Assembly: GCA_934317845.1 (NCBI GenBank)
Contig: CAKRES010000013.1
Coordinates: forward strand, 1 to 64,000
DNA from: an uncultured Lachnospiraceae bacterium
GTDB lineage: Bacteria; Bacillota; Clostridia; Lachnospirales; Lachnospiraceae
Length of the DNA stretch: 64,000 nucleotides
Reading direction: 5' to 3'
In this document: piece after piece, positions 48,421-57,806 of the stretch
Position numbering within the stretch: the stretch's first letter is position 1
How the letters are laid out: every line of letters begins with the position of its first letter
Made by a program: the position numbers and the translations under genes
Notes under the pieces: generated by a model
Databases searched by the model: none
What the model saw: the letters and a program-made list of their open reading frames with translations, nothing else
What the model was told of the DNA's origin: nothing

Positions 48421-51126
48421 TTAGCGCGGTACTTCCACCATAATGTAGGCTTCGATACTGTCGCCCTCTTTCACATCATTAAAGTTCTCTAATACTACAC
48501 CACACTCATAGCCGGCCTTGACTTCTTTTGCATCATCGTTAAACCGCTTTAAGGATGCCAGTGGTCCCTCATAGATCTGCTCACCATCGCGGCTGACACG
48601 AACAGTTGCATTTCTCTGAATGCTTCCATCTAAAACATAAGAACCGGCAATCGTACCAACACCGGAAGCCTTGAATGTCTGACGTACCTCTAAGTGTCCG
48701 ATCACCTTCTCCTCAAAGATCGGATCAAGCATACCCTTCATTGCTGATTCCATATCCTCGATTGCATTGTAAATGACACTGTACAGACGGATATCTACCT
48801 TTTCCTGATCTGCCATGCTCTTTGCCATCGCATCCGGACGTACATTAAATCCGATGATGATCGCATTGGAAGCAGACGCCAGAACAACGTCTGATTCATT
48901 GATCGCACCAACACCACCATGAATAACCTTGATCACAACCTCTTCATTCGACAGCTTGGTAAGACTCTGTTTTACTGCCTCTACGGATCCCTGTACATCT
49001 GCCTTTACAACAAGGTCTAACTCCTTAACATTACCTGCCTGAATCTGATCATAAAGATCATCCAGGGAAAGACGGGTCTTTGTATCAGCCAGCATCTTCT
49101 CACGTCCCACTGCCTTGTAGGTTTCAGCCATATTTCTGGCTTCCTTATCGGTTTGTGGAGAAACGAATACTTCACCTGCCATCGGAACATCGTTTAATCC
49201 GATGATCTTTACCGGTTTAGAAGGACCTGCCTTGCTTACCTTCTTACCCTTATCATCCACCATCGCACGCACTTTTCCATATGCATTTCCGGCAACGATA
49301 CAGTCACCGACGCGAAGGGTTCCTTTCTGAACTAACAGTGTCGCAACCGGACCCTTTGTTTTATCCAACAATGCCTCAATGACAACACCTCTCGCCTTAC
49401 GGTTCTTATTGGCCTTCAGCTCTAAGATCTCTGCCGTCAGCAGAACCATCTCTAACAGGTTATCAATACCCTCTTTTGTATGTGCAGATACCGGACAGAA
49501 AATGGTAGATCCGCCCCACTCTTCTGCAACCAGACCATATTCCATCAGCTCCTGTTTCACGCGCTCTACATTTGCGCTTTCCTTATCGATCTTATTGATT
49601 GCCACAATGATCTCGATATTGGCAGCCTTCGCATGGTTGATCGCCTCGATCGTCTGTGGCATTACACCATCATCCGCAGCTACTACTAAGATGGCAATAT
49701 CCGTAGACTGTGCACCACGCATACGCATAGCGGTAAATGCCTCATGTCCCGGGGTATCTAAGAAGGTGATCTTCTTATCTCCGCATTTTACCACAGAAGC
49801 ACCGATATGCTGTGTGATTCCACCAGCCTCGTCTCCTGTTACGTGAGAAGAACGGATTGCATCCAGTAAAGAAGTTTTACCATGATCAACGTGACCCATT
49901 ACACAGACAACCGGCGGTCTCTCTGTCATTAACTTCTCATCCTCTTCGTCCTCCTTGAGCATTTCCGCAATGACATCGACTTTTTCTTCCATTTCTGCGA
50001 TATAGTTGTACTCTAATGCAATCTCTGCTGCCTCATCAAAGGAAAGCTCCTGGTTCATCGTTACCATTTTTCCGGCAAGGAATAATTTCTTGATCAGTGC
50101 AGATGGAACGAGCTTAATACGCTCTGCAAGCTCCTGGATCGTGATCACCTCAGGGAGTTCTACGGTCTTGATCGTATCTTCTTCCTTCTTCTTTGGCTCC
50201 GGACGACGCATTTCTGGTTCCTGTTTCTGATTTTTCTTTTTCTTCTTTCCACCCTTATTCTGGTTTTCGTACTCTTCTGTCTCATTCTTAAACTTCTTAT
50301 CGTACTTATCCAGATCTTTCTGCTTATCGCCCTTTTTCTTTTTGCTGGATGGCTTCTCCATTGTCTCTAAGCTATTGATCGCTTTATCAATATGGTTGTC
50401 ATTTTTTCTTCCGCCGCGGTTGTTATCACGGTTAAAGCCTCTGTTGTCACCATCCTTGTTATAGCCGCCACGATTGTCTCTTCTGTCTCCACCACGATTA
50501 TCTCTTCTGTCAGAGGAATTATAACGGTTGTCTCTGCGCTCTCCATTACGATTGTCCCTTCTGTCAGAAGATCGGTCTGAACGGTTATCTCTGCGCTCTC
50601 CATTACGGTTCTCTCTTCTATCGTTTCCGCGGTTGCCGTTCTGGTTTCCTTCTTTATTATTCTCTGATCCGGCTGGTTTTTCTTTCTTTTTTAATTTCAC
50701 GCGAACCAGCTTCTTATTACCATTGTCATCAATGACTTCTTTATAATATACGACCTGCTTCTTACCGTTTTCGTCAAGAATTTCCTTCTTAAAATATTTT
50801 TCCTTTTTCTTAGGCTGGTCAGAAGCTGCCGGCTTCTTTGCTTCTTCCTTTTTTGGCTCCGGCTTCTTTGCTTCTTCCTTCTTTAACTGCTCGGTCTTTT
50901 TTCCTTCTGTCTTTGGCTCTTCCTTCTTCGGTTCCTCCTTCTTTGGAGTACCATTACGATAGGAGTCTTTTGCCATCTTTACAATGTCTTCTTCCACACT
51001 GGAGGAAGCCGTTTTTACCTCGACTCCTTTTCCTTTTAAGAACTCTAACAGTTCCGCGCTTTTCATATCTGTTCCGTTTTCTTTATTGATTTCTTTTACC
51101 AAATCATAAATTCTCATTTTTGACAT
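48421..51126 (-). CDS. infB: Translation initiation factor IF-2
   Basis: The GTPase that places initiator tRNA on the ribosome (901 residues). A long N-terminal region holds an IF2 N domain (first 55 residues), then Lys/Pro/Glu repeats (KKEEPKKEEPK and similar, about 55-100), then an Arg/Asp/Asn-rich repeat zone (ERRDNR, DRRDNRGG; about 163-235) and a second IF2 N domain near 320-380. The G domain has GHVDHGKTSLLDAI, DTPGHEAF and NKID, followed by the usual beta-barrels and C-terminal domain. It overlaps ylxQ by 13 bases. The low-complexity zone is an unusual, repeat-grown feature. Confidence 0.97.
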   Translation of the reverse strand: MSKMRIYDLVKEINKENGTDMKSAELLEFLKGKGVEVKTASSSVEEDIVKMAKDSYRNGTPKKEEPKKEEPKTEGKKTEQLKKEEAKKPEPKKEEAKKPAASDQPKKKEKYFKKEILDENGKKQVVYYKEVIDDNGNKKLVRVKLKKKEKPAGSENNKEGNQNGNRGNDRRENRNGERRDNRSDRSSDRRDNRNGERRDNRYNSSDRRDNRGGDRRDNRGGYNKDGDNRGFNRDNNRGGRKNDNHIDKAINSLETMEKPSSKKKKGDKQKDLDKYDKKFKNETEEYENQNKGGKKKKKNQKQEPEMRRPEPKKKEEDTIKTVELPEVITIQELAERIKLVPSALIKKLFLAGKMVTMNQELSFDEAAEIALEYNYIAEMEEKVDVIAEMLKEDEEDEKLMTERPPVVCVMGHVDHGKTSLLDAIRSSHVTGDEAGGITQHIGASVVKCGDKKITFLDTPGHEAFTAMRMRGAQSTDIAILVVAADDGVMPQTIEAINHAKAANIEIIVAINKIDKESANVERVKQELMEYGLVAEEWGGSTIFCPVSAHTKEGIDNLLEMVLLTAEILELKANKNRKARGVVIEALLDKTKGPVATLLVQKGTLRVGDCIVAGNAYGKVRAMVDDKGKKVSKAGPSKPVKIIGLNDVPMAGEVFVSPQTDKEARNMAETYKAVGREKMLADTKTRLSLDDLYDQIQAGNVKELDLVVKADVQGSVEAVKQSLTKLSNEEVVIKVIHGGVGAINESDVVLASASNAIIIGFNVRPDAMAKSMADQEKVDIRLYSVIYNAIEDMESAMKGMLDPIFEEKVIGHLEVRQTFKASGVGTIAGSYVLDGSIQRNATVRVSRDGEQIYEGPLASLKRFNDDAKEVKAGYECGVVLENFNDVKEGDSIEAYIMVEVPR

Positions 51127-51452
51127 TCAACTACCTCCATATCGTTTCTATCAAAATACTTTGCAATTGCATCCGCAAGGCCCTGATCTGTTACTGCTAC
51201 TGATGCTCTTGAAACTTTGCCTATGGCATGCCCTAATTCTTCCTTGCTGGCGCAGATCACAATTGGCACTTCATAGAAACTGCATTTATCCGTAAATAAT
51301 TTCTTTGTATTTAAGGATGCATCCTCCGCTACTAACACAAAACATGCAGTTTGTTCTTTGATCGCTTTTTCCGTGGAAAATTCTCCACTCACCACTTTTC
51401 CTGCTTTTGTTGCAAGGGAAAGCAGATTTAAGTATTTCTTATTGGGATTCAA
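51114..51452 (-). CDS. ylxQ: L7Ae-family ribosomal protein YlxQ
   Basis: A 112-residue protein of the L7Ae/L30e/S12e fold, an RNA-binding K-turn family, always found between rnpM and infB in Firmicutes. KYLNLLSLATKAGKVVSGEF and CFVLVAEDASLNTKKLFTDKC show the family pattern, along with EELGHAIGKVSRASVAVTD. It overlaps both neighbours (14 bases with rnpM and 13 with infB), so translation is coupled. Precise role is not established. Confidence 0.92.
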   Translation of the reverse strand: MNPNKKYLNLLSLATKAGKVVSGEFSTEKAIKEQTACFVLVAEDASLNTKKLFTDKCSFYEVPIVICASKEELGHAIGKVSRASVAVTDQGLADAIAKYFDRNDMEVVECQK

Positions 51453-51711
51453 TCGTACTCAACTCCTTTTCAAGCTGCTCGTAGATCTCATCCGGGATCT
51501 CCATTTTTAAAGAACGGGAAAGCCCCCGATTCTTACGTGCCTTTTTGAAACATTCGGTTCGTTTGCAAAGATATGCCCCACGTCCATTTGCCTTTCCGGT
51601 CACGTCCAAACGGATCTCTTCTTCCGGAGTTTTTATCACACGGATCAACTCTCTTTTATCAAAACTTTCACGACAGCCAACGCATTGTCTTGTCGCAACT
51701 TTCTTACCCAT
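51439..51711 (-). CDS. rnpM: RNase P modulator RnpM (YlxR)
   Basis: A 90-residue basic RNA-binding protein of the YlxR/DUF448 family, reported in Bacillus to modulate RNase P. The signature RQCVGCRESFDKRELIRVI and the block GRGAYLCKRTECFKKARK are intact. The frame opens at 51756, but the ATG at 51711 (MGKKVATRQC) with AGGAAGTGAG upstream matches family starts. It is 110 bases after nusA; that gap contains a GTGCCGGCAC palindrome but no clear terminator. Confidence 0.92.
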   Translation of the reverse strand: MGKKVATRQCVGCRESFDKRELIRVIKTPEEEIRLDVTGKANGRGAYLCKRTECFKKARKNRGLSRSLKMEIPDEIYEQLEKELSTIESQ

Positions 51712-51821
51712 GAACTCACTTCCTACTCTCAGCCAAAAACGTGCCGGCACAGTCACTTCTGCAACATAGATTATGCCAAAATGCTCGTTTTTATGCTGTT
51801 TTTTGTGTTAGTACGATGACT

Positions 51822-53228
51822 TTATTCTTCGTCCTCGTCCTCAAATTCTTCAAAATCTTCTTCTGAAAGCTCTTCCATTTCCTCAAATTCTTCCTCAGAG
51901 ATTTCTTCGATTTCTTCCATCTCCTCGAACTGTGCTTCCATTTTCTCTTCCGGCTCGATTGCAAGAGGTGTTTCTTCTTCCTCTTCCTCCTTTGGTGTAC
52001 CATCCGCATTGTAGTGAATGTATTCACCCTTTCCGATGTAGATCTTATCTTCTTCCTCTTCAAATTCAGAAGCCTGTGATTCACTCTTTATATCAATTTT
52101 GTATCCGGTCAGACGTGCAGCTAAGCTGGCATTCTGTCCACGTTTACCAATGGCTAATGAAAGCTGGTAATCCGGCACCACAACACGCGCACTGGTATCC
52201 TGTAAACAAACCTCTACAGAAACTACCTTAGACGGGCTTAATGCATTTCCGATCAATACCACCGGATCAGCATCCCAATTGATGACATCGATCTTCTCTC
52301 CCTTTAAGTCATTAACGATCGCATTGATACGAGCTCCGTTCATACCAACACATGCACCTACTGCATCGACATTTGGATCTTTGGCGTAAACCGAGATCTT
52401 ACTTCTGGAACCAGCTTCTCTGGCAACGGCTTTGATCTCTACAGTACCATCTGCGATCTCTGTTACTTCTTTTTCCAGTAAACGTTTTACAAGCTCAGGA
52501 TGGGTACGTGATACCACGATATGTGGTCCCTTTGTATTATCCTTTACTTCTACTACATACACCTTTACGCGTTCTCCCGGAATAAACTGCTCACCCGGAA
52601 CACATTCCTTCTCTAATAATGCTACCTCTGTACGATCGTCCAGTGCGATCATCACACGCTTGCTCGTATGGGAAATTCCATCTTTATCTGTATAAGTCTT
52701 ATTTTCAATACGCTGTACTACTCCGGTCACAACTTCGCGTTCCTTGCTGTGGAAAGTATCATATACGTTCTGACGCTCAGCTTCCTTGATCTTCTGCACA
52801 ATGACATTTCTGGCATGCTGGGCAGCGATACGACAGAAATCCTTTGGTGTGATGGAAATATTTACCACATCACCGAGCTCATATTTTTCATCCATCATCT
52901 TCGCCTGTGCCAGGCTGATCTCACATACTCCGTCTTCTACTGTTTCCACGACTACTTTTTTTGCAAATACGTCTACGGCACCGGACTGATCATCGATCTG
53001 AACGCTGATCTCTTCCTTATGCTTCTCCTGCTCTGCTTCCTGTGGAAGATCTCTTGTATTTTTATCTTCCTTGGAGAAATTTTTCTTGTAAGCAGCCTCT
53101 AACGATGCCCGGATCGCCTCCAGCATGAACTCCTTTTTGATTCCTTTCTCCTTCTCCAACTGCTCCAATGCAAGGATCAATTCCGGATTTGCATTGGTCG
53201 CTGTTTCAGTAGTTGCCTTTCTCGCCAT
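51822..53228 (-). CDS. nusA: Transcription termination/antitermination factor NusA
   Basis: Binds RNA polymerase and promotes pausing and intrinsic termination. Domain order: N-terminal domain (about 1-125), S1 (GVVQRIENKTYTDKDG region), two KH domains (AGSRSKISVYAKDPNVDAVG and VGMNGARINAIVNDL; later QLSLAIGKRGQNASLAARLT). The last about 80 residues are an extremely acidic tail (EEEEE, SEEEFEEMEE, EDEDEE), unlike the short end in Bacillus. The frame opens at 53249, but AGGAGG fits the ATG at 53228. It starts 13 bases after rimP; a terminator-like hairpin in the rimP leader could be its own control point. Confidence 0.96.
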   Translation of the reverse strand: MARKATTETATNANPELILALEQLEKEKGIKKEFMLEAIRASLEAAYKKNFSKEDKNTRDLPQEAEQEKHKEEISVQIDDQSGAVDVFAKKVVVETVEDGVCEISLAQAKMMDEKYELGDVVNISITPKDFCRIAAQHARNVIVQKIKEAERQNVYDTFHSKEREVVTGVVQRIENKTYTDKDGISHTSKRVMIALDDRTEVALLEKECVPGEQFIPGERVKVYVVEVKDNTKGPHIVVSRTHPELVKRLLEKEVTEIADGTVEIKAVAREAGSRSKISVYAKDPNVDAVGACVGMNGARINAIVNDLKGEKIDVINWDADPVVLIGNALSPSKVVSVEVCLQDTSARVVVPDYQLSLAIGKRGQNASLAARLTGYKIDIKSESQASEFEEEEDKIYIGKGEYIHYNADGTPKEEEEEETPLAIEPEEKMEAQFEEMEEIEEISEEEFEEMEELSEEDFEEFEDEDEE

Positions 53229-53241
53229 TTTTTTCTTCCTC

Positions 53242-53706
53242 CTATTCAAATGCTAAACGAATCATTGCAATTTCTTTTCCTGTAACTACGATGGTTTCCT
53301 CACTTCCATCCGGAAGGATCGTCACCTCATCTTTTTCATATTTTTTCAGTTCGCCTTCAAACTCTTTCCAGCCATCCTTTGCCTGATAAAGTTTTACTTC
53401 CACACGTTTTCCTATATTCCGCAAGAAATCTTTTTCCTTCTTTAACGGTCTTGTCAGCCCTGGTGAACTCACCTCTAAAATGTAGGCTTCCGCAATAAAA
53501 TCCTCTTCATCAAGTTTCTGCTCCAATGCCCGGCTGACATACACGCAATCATCAATGTCAATGCCATTTTCTTTGTCGATATAGACACGAAGATACCAGT
53601 TGGCTCCTTCCTTCACATATTCCACATCTACCAGCTCAAAGTTCTTCTCAGTAACAATCGGGAGCACTAACTCTTCCGTTTTACTCTCAACCTCTCGTCT
53701 GTTCAT
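53242..53706 (-). CDS. rimP: Ribosome maturation factor RimP
   Basis: A 154-residue factor for 30S assembly. The N-terminal domain has FELVDVEYVKEGANWYLRVYI and DDCVYVSRALEQKLDEED, and the second SH3-like domain starts at YILEVSSPGLTRPLKKEKDF, the main family signature. The frame opens at 53805, but the ATG at 53706 follows AGGTGAGAAG, and the promoter and leader hairpin lie inside the longer frame. It is the first gene of the rimP-nusA-rnpM-ylxQ-infB-rbfA-nrnA operon. Confidence 0.95.
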   Translation of the reverse strand: MNRREVESKTEELVLPIVTEKNFELVDVEYVKEGANWYLRVYIDKENGIDIDDCVYVSRALEQKLDEEDFIAEAYILEVSSPGLTRPLKKEKDFLRNIGKRVEVKLYQAKDGWKEFEGELKKYEKDEVTILPDGSEETIVVTGKEIAMIRLAFE

Positions 53707-53724
53707 CTTCTCACCTGCCTTGCC

Positions 53725-53759
53725 ATAAAAAATGAGTGGACCAAAAATCTTGTCCACTC
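53725..53759 (-). terminator. Terminator-like attenuator in the rimP-nusA leader
   Basis: Minus strand GAGTGGAC, ten-base loop, GTCCACTC, then ATTTTTTAT. The stem is eight perfect pairs and the T-tract is slightly interrupted, a weak terminator between the promoter and rimP. Such weak sites depend on NusA in Bacillus, so autoregulation is plausible. Confidence 0.65.
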
Positions 53760-53792
53760 CTACATAACTAGCATCATTTAATTCCAAAGCAT

Positions 53793-53821
53793 ATTCTACT
53801 ACCATTTCCAGAAAAATGCAA
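53793..53821 (-). promoter_or_regulatory. Promoter of the rimP-nusA-infB operon
   Basis: Minus strand TTGCAT, 17 bases, TAGAAT; transcript start near 53786, leader about 80 bases. Confidence 0.65.
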
Positions 53822-53950
53822 GAGAAATCTAAAAAAGGTCAAGATTTACCCTTTTTTATGTCAACATTTTCTCTAGGAAACAAAAAACAAAACCGCTATA
53901 ATAACTCCGATACAAAAGAAAAAACATTCTATAGAAAGAAGGTATGCACT

Positions 53951-55303
53951 ATGACAAAAGACATGACAAAAGGCAGTCCGCTCCGCCTGATCCTTACGTT
54001 TTCCATTCCTATGCTGCTTGGAAATCTGTTCCAGCAATTTTATAACATGGTCGATTCGATCATTGTAGGAAAATACATCAGTACCAATGCACTGGCAGCG
54101 GTAGGCTCTACCGGATGTCTGAATTTTCTGGTCATTGGTTTTGTCATTGGAATCTGTACCGGATTTAATATATTGGTTTCGCAGGCATTTGGTTCCGGTG
54201 ATCTGAAGAAAATGCGCTGCTACGTGGCAAATGGTGCATGGCTCTGTGTCGGCTTCACCGTCCTTTTAACAGTACTTACCATGCTCTTTACCAGACCGCT
54301 TCTGATACTGATGCACACTCCAGCTGAGATCTTAGATGATGCCTATCACTACATCATCATTATCTTCGCAGGAATCGCAGCAATCATGTTATATAACTAC
54401 CTCTCCTGCATTCTGCGTGCATTGGGTGACAGCCGCACACCACTATACTTTTTGATCCTGGCATCCCTGATCAATGTTGTATTAGACCTTTTGTTTGTCC
54501 TTTATTTCAAGCTCGGTGTAGCAGGAGCCGGTTATGCAACCGTGATCGCACAGGGAATTTCCGGTGTACTTTGCCTTGTTTATATCATCAAGCGTTTCCC
54601 GATCCTTCATTTTAATAAAGAGGAAATGAAGATCCGTCCTTTGTTTATGAAAAAACTGATCGGAATCGGTGTACCAATGGCATTACAGTTTTCCATCACC
54701 GCTATCGGTTCTGTAATTTTACAGATTGCTGTTAACTCTCTTGGAGCTGTAAGCGTGGCTGCCGTGACGGCTGCCAACCGGATGCAGATCATCTTTACCC
54801 AGCCGCAGGAAACGTTAGGACTGACCATGGCAACCTATTGTGGCCAGAACCTCGGTGCCGGAAAACCGGAACGAATCAAAAAAGGAATCCGTTTGTCCAC
54901 AGTGATCACGATTTCTTATAGTATTTTACTCTGCATCATGATGCAGCTTTTTGCTCCGACATTCAGCCTTTTGTTTGTCAATGCATCCGAAACTGCCGTG
55001 ATCGCCAAGAGTGCTATGTTTTTACGCATCAATTCCCTGTTTTACATTTTGCTCGGCGTCCTCTTTGTATTCCGGAATGCCCTGCAGGGAATGGGCTACA
55101 GCCTGCTGCCAATGTGTGCCGGAATTCTGGAACTCATCGGACGTAGTGTCATTGCGATCTGCTTTGTCAGCATTTTCCACTATCAGGCAATTTGTATGGC
55201 TTCTCCGATCGCATGGCTGTTAGCTGACATTTTATTGCTTACTGTTTACTATATAAAAGTAATGCGGCCAAGAAAACATCTGGCAAGTCATCCAAATTGC
55301 TAA
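53951..55303 (+). CDS. MATE-family multidrug/cation efflux transporter
   Basis: A 450-residue membrane antiporter with 12 helices in two similar halves, using a sodium or proton gradient. Characteristic are the N-terminal SIPMLLGNLFQQFYNMVDSI, GKYISTNALAAVGSTG, QAFGSGD and the second-half GVPMALQFSITAIGS with TYCGQNLGAGKPERI. The frame opens at 53816, but the ATG at 53951 with AGAAGG begins the normal N-terminus; TATAAT at 53897-53902 supports this. Substrate unknown. It is a single gene divergent from rimP. Confidence 0.93.
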   Translation: MTKDMTKGSPLRLILTFSIPMLLGNLFQQFYNMVDSIIVGKYISTNALAAVGSTGCLNFLVIGFVIGICTGFNILVSQAFGSGDLKKMRCYVANGAWLCVGFTVLLTVLTMLFTRPLLILMHTPAEILDDAYHYIIIIFAGIAAIMLYNYLSCILRALGDSRTPLYFLILASLINVVLDLLFVLYFKLGVAGAGYATVIAQGISGVLCLVYIIKRFPILHFNKEEMKIRPLFMKKLIGIGVPMALQFSITAIGSVILQIAVNSLGAVSVAAVTAANRMQIIFTQPQETLGLTMATYCGQNLGAGKPERIKKGIRLSTVITISYSILLCIMMQLFAPTFSLLFVNASETAVIAKSAMFLRINSLFYILLGVLFVFRNALQGMGYSLLPMCAGILELIGRSVIAICFVSIFHYQAICMASPIAWLLADILLLTVYYIKVMRPRKHLASHPNC

Positions 55304-55320
55304 AAAATTTTGATAAAACA

Positions 55321-55360
55321 AAAATGGCATGTGAAACAAATTCGTCTCACATGCCATTTT
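55321..55360. terminator. Bidirectional terminator between the MATE gene and pheT
   Basis: A 14-base-pair stem AAAATGGCATGTGA and complement with a ten-to-twelve-base loop, followed by T residues, between convergent genes. Confidence 0.85.
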
Positions 55361-55369
55361 GCTATTTTC

Positions 55370-57790
55370 TTAAGAACGGAGCTCAACTCCCATTTTTTTA
55401 AGATCCTCAATGATCTTTTCAACCACGGAAGATACCTCTGCATCCTCTAATGTCTTATCCTTATGTCTGAACTTCAAAGAGTAGGCAACTGATTTATAAC
55501 CTTCTGCAATCTGATCTCCTTCATAGACATCAAATAATTCCATGCTCTCTAACAGTTTTCCACCGCGTTTCTTAAATACAGCTTCTAACTGTCCCACGAG
55601 CACCTCTTTTTTCATTACCATACTTAAGTCACGGGTCATGGCAGGGAACTTCGCTACGCTCTCATATTTGTAATCAAAGGAGGTGCGTTTTACACACTCT
55701 TCAATATGAACAACAGCAACATATACTTCACCCTTCATGTTGTAATTCTCTGCTGCCTCCGGATGAAGCTGTCCCAGATAAGCAATCTCCGTATCCTGAT
55801 CCATTACTACCGCCTGACGACCCGGATGCAGGTATGGATATTTGCTGCTTGCTTCAAATGTCAGTCCCTTGATATTCAACTTATCAAAAATACCTTCTAA
55901 TGCTCCCTTCATGCTGAAGAAATCACCTTCTCCATACATACCAAGAGCCAGTTCCATGTGCTCTTCCGGAAGCTCGGTAAGTGGAAGTGCCTTTGGCAGA
56001 TATACATTACCGAACTCATAAAGACGTACATTTTTATTGCGATGTGCAAAGTTTGTTGACAGGGAACTTAAAATACCGTTCAACGCAATCGTTCGCATAA
56101 TAGAGAAATCCTCTCCCAACGGATTGGAAATAACGATTGCTTCCCGCTCTTTTGCATCTGGTGGAAGAAGTAATTTGTCAAATACCTTCGGACTTTCAAA
56201 GGAGTAACACATACCGCCACTAAAGCCATAATCTTCTGCAACATCTCTGGCAATATCCTGTACCCGGTGCTTTAATGATACTTTACCGGCAGTGGCCTCT
56301 CCGTGTGGCAGCGTAACCGGAACTTTATCATAACCATAGAAACGGGCTACTTCCTCTGCCAGATCAGCACGACAGATCAGATCCTGGCGGAAGGTTGGAA
56401 TAACCATCTCATTTGTCTTCTCATCGTAACGAAGCTCTAAGCGGTCAAAGTATTCAAACATCTGCTCTTTTGTTACATCTGTACCGAGCAACGCATTCAT
56501 TTTCTCCGGCTCAAATAAAATACGTTTTTCCTCTACCGGATCCGGATATACATCAACTGCACCTCCAACAACTTCTCCACAACCTAATTCTTCGATCAAC
56601 TGACAGGCGCGATCCATGGCTTCCATGGCATTGTTTGGATCAAGGCCTTTCTCAAATTTACCGGAAGCATCGGTACGAAGTCCGATCCGCTTTCCGGAAA
56701 GACGGATATTGGTTCCGTCAAAGCAGGCTGCCTCAAATAACAGGGTATGGATGTCATCGGTGACCATGGAGTTCTCTCCACCCATGATTCCGGCGATACC
56801 GATTTCTTTTTCACCGTCACAGATCATCAGCACATCCTTATCCAGATTACGCTCCTGTCCGTCTAATGTGACAAAGGTATCTCCATCCTTTGCACGGCGT
56901 ACGATGATCTTTTTATCTGCTACCTTGTCCAGATCATAGGCATGCATTGGCTGACCATATTCTTCCATTACATAGTTGGTAATATCTACAAGATTGTTGA
57001 TCGGACGGATTCCTACAGCTGCCAAACGTCTCTGCATCCACTCTGGAGATGGTGCAAGCTTGATATTCTTTACCACTCTTGCGGTATAACGAGGGCACAG
57101 ATCCGTATCTTCTACCGTTACACTGATATAGTCATTGATATCTTCTTCATTTCCTGTTTTCGTTACAACCGGTGGATGAAATTCCTTACGGAAAGTTGCT
57201 GCCGCTTCTCTTGCCATACCGATCATAGAGAAACAGTCCACGCGGTTTGATGTGATCTCAAACTCCACGACAGAATCATGTAAGCCTAATACTTCGATCG
57301 CATCATCCCCCGGCTTTGCACTTCCCTCCGGAAAAATGTAAATGCCGTTTTCCGGTGCCAGTGGATACATGTCCTTCGTAGAGCCAAGCTCCTCAATGGA
57401 ACACATCATACCATTGGATGGTACTCCACGTAATTTTCCTTTTTTAATCTTGATTCCGTTCTCCGGTGCTTTTTCTCCGGAATGACCGTTGGCTACTTTT
57501 CCACCATCCAATACAACCGGAACAAGATCCTTCTCTGCTACATTTGAAGCACCTGTTACGATCTGGATCGTCTCTGTTCCAACATTGACCTGACAGATGA
57601 TCAGCTTGTCCGCATCCGGATGCTTCTCGATCTTTTCAATCTGGCCTACTACGATCTTATCAAGATTCTGATCTAATACTACTGCATTTTCCACATTGGA
57701 ACCGGACAGCGTCATTGCATCTACATATTCTGTTGTTGTGCAGTCCAGATCCGGAACATATGCTTTTATCCATGATATAGGTGTTTTCAT
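55370..57790 (-). CDS. pheT: Phenylalanyl-tRNA synthetase beta subunit
   Basis: The large subunit of the alpha2-beta2 enzyme charging tRNA-Phe (806 residues). It has an N-terminal tRNA-binding EMAP-II-like domain (about 40-150, HPDADKLIICQVNVG), the B3/B4 editing domain (EEYGQPMHAYDLDKV nearby), the B5 domain, the catalytic-like core, and the C-terminal FDX-ACB anticodon domain (KFPAMTRDLSMVMKKEV). It starts 16 bases after pheS. The operon is under a T-box. Confidence 0.97.
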   Translation of the reverse strand: MKTPISWIKAYVPDLDCTTTEYVDAMTLSGSNVENAVVLDQNLDKIVVGQIEKIEKHPDADKLIICQVNVGTETIQIVTGASNVAEKDLVPVVLDGGKVANGHSGEKAPENGIKIKKGKLRGVPSNGMMCSIEELGSTKDMYPLAPENGIYIFPEGSAKPGDDAIEVLGLHDSVVEFEITSNRVDCFSMIGMAREAAATFRKEFHPPVVTKTGNEEDINDYISVTVEDTDLCPRYTARVVKNIKLAPSPEWMQRRLAAVGIRPINNLVDITNYVMEEYGQPMHAYDLDKVADKKIIVRRAKDGDTFVTLDGQERNLDKDVLMICDGEKEIGIAGIMGGENSMVTDDIHTLLFEAACFDGTNIRLSGKRIGLRTDASGKFEKGLDPNNAMEAMDRACQLIEELGCGEVVGGAVDVYPDPVEEKRILFEPEKMNALLGTDVTKEQMFEYFDRLELRYDEKTNEMVIPTFRQDLICRADLAEEVARFYGYDKVPVTLPHGEATAGKVSLKHRVQDIARDVAEDYGFSGGMCYSFESPKVFDKLLLPPDAKEREAIVISNPLGEDFSIMRTIALNGILSSLSTNFAHRNKNVRLYEFGNVYLPKALPLTELPEEHMELALGMYGEGDFFSMKGALEGIFDKLNIKGLTFEASSKYPYLHPGRQAVVMDQDTEIAYLGQLHPEAAENYNMKGEVYVAVVHIEECVKRTSFDYKYESVAKFPAMTRDLSMVMKKEVLVGQLEAVFKKRGGKLLESMELFDVYEGDQIAEGYKSVAYSLKFRHKDKTLEDAEVSSVVEKIIEDLKKMGVELRS

Positions 57791-57806
57791 GTTGATTCCC
57801 TCCTAA

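Noticed and set aside
50400..50640. CRISPR-like or tandem DNA repeat
   Set aside because: The repeated units are inside infB, in frame, of irregular length and without spacers; they encode the Arg/Asp/Asn-rich segment.
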